Virus record (IMG/VR): IMGVR_UViG_3300042198_000296
Coordinates: 1 to 22,930 of that record
Source: a virus
Reading direction: 5' to 3' (one strand)
DNA: 22,930 bases
A program made the translations under genes and the position numbers. Below, one piece after another: positions 7,302 through 14,700 of the stretch; the first letter of the stretch is position 1; each line of letters starts with the position of its first letter. Under the pieces are notes generated by a model. That model had not been told where the DNA came from. It saw only the letters and a list, made by a program, of their open reading frames with translations, and made no database searches.

Positions 7302-7502
7302 CTATTCCTGACGCCTGCTGTAACGAACAATGCTCTCGGCAGAAATCAATTGTCGCCCGTTGATCCGCAACTGCATCCATTCAAGATCGCCTCGTCCCAT
7401 TATTTCTCTGACTTTGGTGGGTGTTGTCGAAAGGAACCGGGCGGCAGCTCCTATCGAGTAGTAAGCCTTCCCTTCATGCACAACTCTATCGCCTGCTCTC
7501 AT
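7302..7502 (-). CDS. Small helix-turn-helix (excisionase/MerR-like) protein
   Basis: A 66-residue basic protein with a clear DNA-binding helix-turn-helix of excisionase/MerR type: YSIGAAARFLSTTPTKVREIM, followed by the wing-like strand LRINGRQLISAESIVRY. The start at 7502 follows AAAGGGA on the - strand. It lies 18 bp downstream of the winged-helix gene, so the two probably form an operon, and it converges on the terminase gene with 3 bp between stop codons. Such single-domain proteins act as transcriptional regulators or as recombination directionality factors; which applies here cannot be told. Base composition is lower in GC than the terminase. Confidence 0.65.
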   Translation of the reverse strand: MRAGDRVVHEGKAYYSIGAAARFLSTTPTKVREIMGRGDLEWMQLRINGRQLISAESIVRYSRRQE

Positions 7503-7520
7503 TGATTATCCCTTTCGCCG

Positions 7521-8129
7521 TCATTTCTTCTTGAGCCACGCGCGCCCGGCATCCGAGATTTCCCACACGCCGGTGGGTGAGCCCTTTTTCATTCGTCCGT
7601 CTTCATTCACCATTTGGTTTCGTGCCCATTGGGCCGTGTTTCGCCAGCGAATTTGTTTCGCATCGGACTCGTGAGGCTCGTAGTCCTTCGGCTTTAGGAT
7701 GCCTTTCATCTTCTCGCCCATTCGGTCGATGACGTCCTTTGTCTTTCCGCGTCCGCCCATCTCCACGAGCGTTTCGAGAATGGGGCGGCAATAATCGGCT
7801 TGTGGCGTGATGTCACCGCTCGATTTGCGCCCGAAGAAGCGTTTGCTGACAATTTGCTGCACTTCGAGGGAGGCTTTGTCGCGGAGGCTCTCCAATTCGG
7901 TCCATTCTGCGCCGAGACCCTCGACCCGGCTGCGGAACGCCAGCAGCCGTTTGGCGAAGTCGAGCACGCCCTCCGCTGTGGAATAGTCGCCGGTCTTCAT
8001 CGCCTTGGCTCCCTCGTCATTGATGCGCTGGGCCTCCTCGGCTAGAGTGTCACGGAGCAGATTGAGCGCAGCGCCCACGTCGTTCGTCGAGTCGGATGCA
8101 AAGTGGAGAAGTTTGAGTTGCTTGTTCAT
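7521..8129 (-). CDS. Mrr-type N-terminal winged-helix protein lacking a nuclease domain
   Basis: A 202-residue protein with two parts. Residues 1-90 are helical and probably coiled (NLLRDTLAEEAQRINDEGAKAMKTG... LLAFRSRVEGL). Residues about 113-202 match the winged-helix domain found at the N-terminus of Mrr restriction enzymes: CRPILETLVEMGGRGKTKDVIDRMGEKMKGILKPKDYE, then RWRNTAQWARNQMV, then GVWEISDAGRAWLKKK. In Mrr that domain contacts DNA and is followed by a PD-(D/E)xK nuclease; here the protein ends at the winged helix, so it is probably a DNA- or modification-reading regulator or specificity partner. It is in an operon with the HTH gene and in the same orientation as the methyltransferase-helicase pair, but is separated from it by the capsid relic. 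No strong ribosome binding site was seen before 8129. Confidence 0.7.
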   Translation of the reverse strand: MNKQLKLLHFASDSTNDVGAALNLLRDTLAEEAQRINDEGAKAMKTGDYSTAEGVLDFAKRLLAFRSRVEGLGAEWTELESLRDKASLEVQQIVSKRFFGRKSSGDITPQADYCRPILETLVEMGGRGKTKDVIDRMGEKMKGILKPKDYEPHESDAKQIRWRNTAQWARNQMVNEDGRMKKGSPTGVWEISDAGRAWLKKK

Positions 8130-8204
8130 GATGACCGCTGGAGTTGGCCGCGATTTGCTGCGCCAACAAACTTTGCCCGAAACCTTCTTGATGATCGAGC
8201 CGAA

Positions 8205-8440
8205 CTTTTCTCGGGACGAACATCGGCAAGGGCATGACCGACGACCTCGCTTTCGAGGCGCTGGCGAAGTTCCCGGCCGGAGTCGCTCCCGACTACTGCT
8301 TCATGAATCGCCGCGCGCTGGAGCAGCTCCGCCGCAGCCGCACGAAGGTCACGAGCCCGACGGGCGTTCCCACTCTGCCGGACAACGTGGCCGGCATCCC
8401 GATTGTCATCACCGACTCGCTGCGGAACGACGAGGTTTAG
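8205..8440 (+). pseudogene. Phage major capsid protein, C-terminal fragment
   Basis: On the + strand the frame reads LGTNIGKGMTDDLAFEAL, KFPAGVAPDYCFMNRRALEQLRR, SRTKVTSPTGVPTLP and GIPIVITDSLRNDEV. This is the pattern of the C-terminal part of a phage major capsid protein family, where a (M)TDD, FPAG..PD, MNR.(A/S)L..L..SRT, (P)T...GIPI..TDS series is usual. The N-terminal two thirds are absent: an in-frame TGA lies just upstream (near 8195) and the flanking DNA belongs to the winged-helix gene. The fragment ends at a TAG (8438-8440) where the methyltransferase-side sequence begins, a few residues short of a normal C-terminus. It is the scar of a phage head gene broken by the island. The left limit is approximate. 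Confidence 0.7.
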
Positions 8441-11400
8441 CTACTGCGTCCCCGCGAATTGTAGTTCTGTCTTTGTCACTGAGGCCGTATAGCCCGAATA
8501 CTTCCTCATCCAAGGCTTCCATCAACGATGCGAGGCGCTTCTCGTCAGCAGCGTTCACCTCTGGCCCCGTTCGCTCACGCAACGCCGTAAGTTCTTTCGC
8601 GGTGCGGAGTAACTCTCGTGACACAAAAGAACTAGGAATAGGGATCTCACCTACGTTAGTCGGCGAAAAGTTAATGCCGCCATCCATTGCGAGAGCGCTG
8701 TAGCACTCCCTGAGGAAAAATCGCGCGAGCTGCGAGTTGAGTATTCCGAGCAAACAATACCATTCGTCTTCACCAGCAATTCCGCGGATAACGACCGTGG
8801 ACTTCCCCGCAACGACCTCGCCATTCAAGTCTAGGATTGATTCGAAATGCCGCATTCCTGAGATGATAATCTTTGCCGAAGACATCTGAGTATAGCGTCT
8901 TGGAAACATCGCTTTGAATGCCGCTTTCTCGAGAACGGGGCACATGTATTTCGTCTTGAGGTATGTGGTCTGCGAGTAGCCCCAAAGCGAGTAGAACGGC
9001 TCGATAGTCCCTGTATTGATAAACCGGAACGCTCCTTTCATCCGGCGGTCGTCTTGAAGTAGTTCGGTAAGCTTATATGCTTCGCCCACCGTAAACGCTT
9101 CCTCCAAAGAACACAGGTTCCTAAGGGGCGTGTGTTCTGCCAAGAGCTTTGAAATCAGCGGCAAATGCTGGCTCAGCACGGCACCCCAACTCGACATCTC
9201 TGCAAAAGCCGTACGCGGCAACGATGTCGAAAAAATTTGTTCGTGGCCGTCGGAGAACCGTGCCATGTCCATCGTTGCCTTGCTTCGAGGCGATGCGAAT
9301 TGGACGACTGGAAACACACCAACGTTCTCGAACGCGCGAAAACGCGAGTAGTCGGCAATCCCGTAAATCATGTCCTTGGCAAAGGCGCGATATGCTTGCC
9401 CATAGCTGATCGCCAACCACTTGTTTGGGGTGATCAGACAGCTCGTGCCTTGGCGAGATAGCTTCGCTAACGAAAGTTCCAAGAAAGGGATGTATAGATC
9501 CCAGTTGCCCTTTGTCGTCGAGAATCTTGCCCCGATTGCCGTGCGAACTTCTGGTTGCTCCCGCACCATGACTTCGGAATCGACGTAAGGCGGATTGGCA
9601 ATCATGACATCGAATCCTCCTCGGGTGCGGAAAACCTCTGAGAAGTAAATCTCGAAGTCGAAGCTGACTTCGTAGCCAAGGCTGCTCTTGGACGCAGCGA
9701 ACGCTTGCGCCAGTTCGGAATCGATCTCGCGCTTGAGCTTCCGTTTTTTGTCGTGGTCGGTTTCGTCGAAGTATTCGGCCTTGAGCTTTTCGATCTTTTG
9801 CACGCGCTGGGATTTGAACGGGAAGCCGAGCAGGGAGTTTCCGACGACGATCTTGTAGTCGAGGTTGGGCAGTGGCTTGATCTGCTGCACGTCGTCCTCA
9901 TCTACGACGAGCGAGAGCCACAGGCGCAGCTTGGCGATCTCGACGGCACCGGGATCGATGTCCACGCCGTGAATTGAGCTTTGGATGACGTGGCGCTTGA
10001 AGTGGTAGGCCGTGCGTTCGGCCACGTCGTTGAAGTAGGGCGTGAGCGCCATGCGAGCGCGCACGATTTCCGTCATCATGCCGACCGGGAACGCGCCGGA
10101 GCCGATGGCGGGATCGCAAACAGTGATGTCGCGCAGGAGGGCATCAATCTCGCGCGCGAACTTGCGGATGGAGTCAGGTGGCTTGGGATAGTTGTCGCCG
10201 CGCGTCCCGGCGGCGATGGCCGCCGTGTAGTGGGCGAACTGGTCGCTCTGCCGAATCCAGACTTCCAAATCCTTCCGGGCTACGAGGACTCGCTGCCGGG
10301 CATCGGTGAACTCCCCCTGCGTAGGCCGTGCCTTGGGCTTTTCCGATGAGTCGCTGAAAAGCGGTGGCTGCTGGTCGGGCTGAGGCGTCGCGGCACCGAT
10401 TGGCGCGACCGGGCTGTTGAGTCCGGTGTCGAGGTAGTTGATGAGGCTCTCCTGACACATGAAGTGAACGATCTCGCGCGGCGTGTAGAATGCTCCGAGC
10501 CCCTTGCGGCGGTTTTCTTCGATGAGGTTCTCGAAGACCTTTCCTAGCATCTCAGGGTCAATGGCGACTTCCTGCTCCAGCGGCTCGGCTTCGTTGACCG
10601 TGAAGTTGTAGCGGTCGAAGACATCAAGGATGCCGGTGCCGACATCGCCGACGTCGCTGCGGGTCGTGTTGGCGAAGAGCGCGTTGGGCAGGTCGATGTC
10701 GGTCTTTTTCCACTCGTAGCCGGCGAGCGGCTCGAACAGGCCGCCGTTCAGGAACGGGATGCGGCAGGCAAAGATTTTGCACCACGCCGCGTGTCCGCGA
10801 TCGGTGGCGAGCGTGTCGTAGAACAGCGGTTCGAGCACGTCGTTGAAGAGGCACTTCTTTTCACCGATGGCGCGGTTGGCGAGCTGACGCAGAAAATTGC
10901 GGGGCCCGTTACCCCAGTTCCCGCCTTTAGCCACGCCGAGCCATCCCTTCTTTTGGATGAAGTAGAGAAAGACGATCTGGCCGAGCAGCTTCTTGGCGAA
11001 GTCGATGGTGGTAACACCCTTTTCCTTGAAGTCGTCGCGGATGGCTTTCTCGCGCCTCACCACGGCCGCGAGCGCATCATTGGTGTCCTCGAAGAGCCGC
11101 ACATACTCGCGGAAGAATTCTTTGGTGACAGATTCGACGCTGAACGCTTCCTCGATGTCTGCGAGCGTCGGCTTGTCGTCGGTGTTTTGCAGCAACGCGA
11201 GAAAGCGGCTCTGTGCGGTGTGACATTCCTCGTCCGCGCCGACGAGGTAGGAGTAGCGCCGCGCCGGGGTGAGACGTTCCTCGGGCTTGATCTTGCCGGT
11301 GCGCGGATCGCGCTTTGTCTCGTATTCCATGCGGACATACGAGAAGCGCCAGGCTTGCGAATCGGGCGCGACGAACGCGACGAGGCCGGCTTCCTTGTAG

Positions 11401-11708
11401 CTCTCATCGCGCTTGAGCTTGTGGGCGACGAAATCGCGCAGCGCGGTTCGAGTGCGCTCCAGCTTGAAGGATTCAGTGAGCTGCACCACAAGCACGTCCG
11501 TCAGCTCGCCGTCGGGAGATTCAAACGTGCCGAGCCGCTGGCAGCTTTTGATGTGCAGCGCGAAAGCGTCCGGCACGCCCATCGAGGGAATCGCCTTTGA
11601 TTCATCAATGCCGTTGCAAAGTTCGTTGATGAAGTCGCGGTAGCGTTTTCTGTCGAACGGCGCCTTGAAGGTGTCGCGGACGATGCGTTGAGCAGTGGTC
11701 TTGTCCAT
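8409..11708 (-). CDS. Eco57I-like adenine-N6 DNA methyltransferase (type IIG/DrmMI-like architecture)
   Basis: This 1099-residue protein should methylate adenine in a specific DNA sequence using S-adenosylmethionine. Residues 1-230 are a poorly characterised N-terminal domain (ELTDVLVVQLTESFKLERTRTALRDF) with no clear PD-(D/E)xK catalytic set. A helical domain follows, then GAFYTPREIVHFMC (405-418), SAM motif I DPAIGSGAF (532-540), GVDIDPGAVEIAKLRLWLSL (581-600) and catalytic NPPY (705-708). Residues about 720-1075 should hold the target recognition domain. The gene starts 3 bp after the helicase stop, so the two are translationally coupled. The final 12 or so residues (AVAKPRRSAASR) are antisense of the capsid relic, which supplies the stop. 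The recognition half is visibly lower in GC than the catalytic half. A self-contained type IIG enzyme is less likely because no nuclease motif is visible. Confidence 0.85.
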   Translation of the reverse strand: MDKTTAQRIVRDTFKAPFDRKRYRDFINELCNGIDESKAIPSMGVPDAFALHIKSCQRLGTFESPDGELTDVLVVQLTESFKLERTRTALRDFVAHKLKRDESYKEAGLVAFVAPDSQAWRFSYVRMEYETKRDPRTGKIKPEERLTPARRYSYLVGADEECHTAQSRFLALLQNTDDKPTLADIEEAFSVESVTKEFFREYVRLFEDTNDALAAVVRREKAIRDDFKEKGVTTIDFAKKLLGQIVFLYFIQKKGWLGVAKGGNWGNGPRNFLRQLANRAIGEKKCLFNDVLEPLFYDTLATDRGHAAWCKIFACRIPFLNGGLFEPLAGYEWKKTDIDLPNALFANTTRSDVGDVGTGILDVFDRYNFTVNEAEPLEQEVAIDPEMLGKVFENLIEENRRKGLGAFYTPREIVHFMCQESLINYLDTGLNSPVAPIGAATPQPDQQPPLFSDSSEKPKARPTQGEFTDARQRVLVARKDLEVWIRQSDQFAHYTAAIAAGTRGDNYPKPPDSIRKFAREIDALLRDITVCDPAIGSGAFPVGMMTEIVRARMALTPYFNDVAERTAYHFKRHVIQSSIHGVDIDPGAVEIAKLRLWLSLVVDEDDVQQIKPLPNLDYKIVVGNSLLGFPFKSQRVQKIEKLKAEYFDETDHDKKRKLKREIDSELAQAFAASKSSLGYEVSFDFEIYFSEVFRTRGGFDVMIANPPYVDSEVMVREQPEVRTAIGARFSTTKGNWDLYIPFLELSLAKLSRQGTSCLITPNKWLAISYGQAYRAFAKDMIYGIADYSRFRAFENVGVFPVVQFASPRSKATMDMARFSDGHEQIFSTSLPRTAFAEMSSWGAVLSQHLPLISKLLAEHTPLRNLCSLEEAFTVGEAYKLTELLQDDRRMKGAFRFINTGTIEPFYSLWGYSQTTYLKTKYMCPVLEKAAFKAMFPRRYTQMSSAKIIISGMRHFESILDLNGEVVAGKSTVVIRGIAGEDEWYCLLGILNSQLARFFLRECYSALAMDGGINFSPTNVGEIPIPSSFVSRELLRTAKELTALRERTGPEVNAADEKRLASLMEALDEEVFGLYGLSDKDRTTIRGDAVAKPRRSAASR

Positions 11709-11711
11709 GGG

Positions 11712-14700
11712 CTAGGGAAGGTAGGAAGAAAGGATGACTTCGCGCGGTGCGAGTGGCGCATCCTTGTCGGGTTTGTGCGCCGCGCCCACAAGATACTGGC
11801 GGGCGATGTCCTTGTGGAGAATGGCGAGCATCGCCACGGGATCGTCGGTCTTGTCGAACGCCTCCTTCACCTTGCGGATTGTGGCCTTGCCCACGCGGCC
11901 GTCGGCGATGATCTGATGCACGGCAGCGCCGAATTTTCGCTCCTCCGGCGTGAGCACGTCGGCGTTGCGAAAGCTGCGGGCGCGGAGCCGCTTCAAGATG
12001 ATGGCCTCGTTGCCACCGCCCGCCGCGGTCGAGGGAAGCAGCGTCTCGACGCTCGGCGTGGTCGCAGTCGCAAAGCCGTCCTTGTTCTTGTCGAGCAGCG
12101 GATAGAACTGCTCGGGCGGGATCTCGCGCCGCTTCTCGCTGGCGGTGGTTTCGAGCGTCTCGGCGGTGGTGAAGAAGTCGAGTTCCTCGGCGCGCTCGAT
12201 GTCGGCGTGGGAGCGGAAAAATTTGTCGAGCCGGTCCTGGCGGAAGTAGCTGATGACGGCGGGGCGATCCGGGCGCGGCGTGACCGCATCGGGATGTTCT
12301 GCCGGCCCCGGCTCCGGCGCGTGGAAGCGCGTCGAGCGGGCCTTGCGCGGCAGCGCGAGGATGCGCTGGAAAAGCTCCGGCTGCTTCTCCTTCACGTCGA
12401 GAATCTGGCGCAGATATTTCAGCTCGCTCTTTTGCTCCTCCCCGCCGCCTTCCGCCGACTCCTTCGAGTTGATGCGGTCGAAAAGATTGTGCGACGTGAT
12501 TTGCTCGTCGCCGGTGAGCAGGCGCGCGTCATTGCCGAGCAGCGAGATGAACGCGGCGATCTTCGACTTGGCCGACTCGGTGAGGGCGATCTGGTCGTTG
12601 CCCTCATCGGTCGGGAAGAAGTTGTAGGTGGAGATGGTTTTGAATTTCGTGCCGACGCGGTTCACCCGTCCGACGCGCTGCATCATGCGGCTCGGGTTCC
12701 AAGGGATGTCGTAGTTGATGACCGTGGCCGAGCGATGAAGGTTCACGCCTTCCGCGAGGACATCGGTGGTGATGAGGATGCGATAGTCATCGAGCGGCTC
12801 TTTCTTGTTCGCATCGAAGTTCGCGATGACCTCGCGCCGCAGCTCGGGGCTGGATGTCGAGCTGAAGAGCAGCGTCTCCGGCTCGACTTCCTTTTTGATC
12901 TTCTCCGCGAGATAGCGCGCGGTGTCGGCGAACTCGGTGAAGATGATGAGCTTCCCCTTAGCGAGCGTGGTGGTGAGCTGGCGCTTGAACTCGATCCACT
13001 TCGGGTCGCGCTTGATCGCCTTCCACGAGGTCTGAATCTGGCGCAGCGTCGCGAGGTCGGAGGCGACGTGCTTGCGGAAGTCGGGCGTGAATTTTCCCGC
13101 GTCGAACTCCTCGGCTTTTTCCTGCGCGATGAGATCGGCGATGGCGTCGTCGTCGCCTTCCTCCAGGAATTCGAGCACCTTGTTGCTGTGCTTGCGGCTC
13201 GTATAAACGGAGCCGTCGTCGAACGCCTGCAATACGAGTTCGTGGGACTTGATGAAGCGCGCGAGCGTTTCCTGAAATGCGTGGAAGCTGCTTTCCAGCC
13301 GCTTCACGAGCAGGATTTTCATGAAGGTGGCGAGGTTGCGCTGGCCCTGCACGGCGCGCTCTTCCATCGGCCCGGTGTAGTATTCGGGATTGAGCGGCTG
13401 GTAGCGGGCGTAGTGGAAATCGGTGCTGGTGATGCACTCCAGCGTGTCGGTGAAGACGGCGCTTTCCGCGCGGCTGAGCTGGTAGAGCAGCGGCACGGGA
13501 TCGCTGACCTTCGGAAACCAAATCTTCTGCTTCTTGAGGTCGTCGCCGTAGAACTCCTCAATTTCCCTGCGCGTGCGGCGCACCATGATGTATTTGAGCA
13601 CGCGCTCGCGCAGCTCGTGGGCGTTTTCCTCGATCGCGGCGACGTATTGCTCGGCGTCGTCGAGCCGATGGAACGGCTTGAGGCGATTGCGCAGCTTGTC
13701 GAAAAATGCCTCCAGATTGCGGAGTCCTGGGATGGTGCTGTTGCGCGGCGGCTGGAACAACTTCAACTGGCTGTAGATGTCGTCGAGCGTGTTGTTGTAG
13801 GGCGTGGCGGAGACGAGGATGACGCCCTTGCCCTGGCAGATGCGCGTGAGGTGTTCGTATCGCTGTGTGGAGTCGCCTTTGAAGCGGTGCGACTCGTCGA
13901 TGAACACGTATTTGTAAAACTCGACGCCTTGGTCGATGACCTCTTCGAGCTTGCCGATCGATACGCACTTGTGGCCGGGGATGCAGAAGTCGCGGAAGAC
14001 GCGCGGCCACGAGCCGGGGCTGTTTTCATCGAGCAAACTCGGCGGCGCGATGATGAGGCAGCGGCCATCGAGTTGCAGCGCGAGCAGCGCGGAGATGAAG
14101 GTTTTGCCGAGGCCAACGACATCGGCAATGAAGACGCCGCCGTAGGTCTTGAGCATCTGCAGCGCGGTGAAGACGGCATCCTCCTGGTAGCTGAGCTTCT
14201 TGAAATTCTGCGGCAGATTTTCCGCGTTCAGCTTCGTGCGGTCGCCGAGGTAGTCGCGGAAGTATTCGGCAAGGAACTTGAGGTAGAGTTCGTAGGGCGA
14301 GAAGAACGCGAACGGCGATTCCTTTTCCACGGCATCGAGGATCGTCTCGTGAACGTCCTTCACATCCACGGCGTCCTTCCACAGCTCGTTGAAGCGGTGC
14401 AGCGCGTAGTCGTGGTCCTCCGGTTCCGCGAGCAGCACGTTGAACTCGAGGTTTCCTTCGAGGCCGCTGTGCGAAAAGTTGCTCGACCCGGTGATGACGT
14501 AGCCGTGGTTCACGCTCTCCAGCGGATGCTCCGGCGTCATGATATAGACCTTCGCGTGGATGTTCTGCTCGCGGTAGAGCTTCACCTCCAGCTTGCCCGA
14601 GCGAATCCACTCGATGAACTTCCGCACGCCCGTCTCGATGGCGAGTGTGTCCTTCGCCTGGACGAGTTCCTTTTTCATCATGCCGCCGAAGATCGTCTTG

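Noticed and set aside
8050-8235. 61-codon - strand frame between the winged-helix gene and the capsid relic
   Set aside because: It overlaps the start of the winged-helix gene and the capsid-like sequence and shows no domain.
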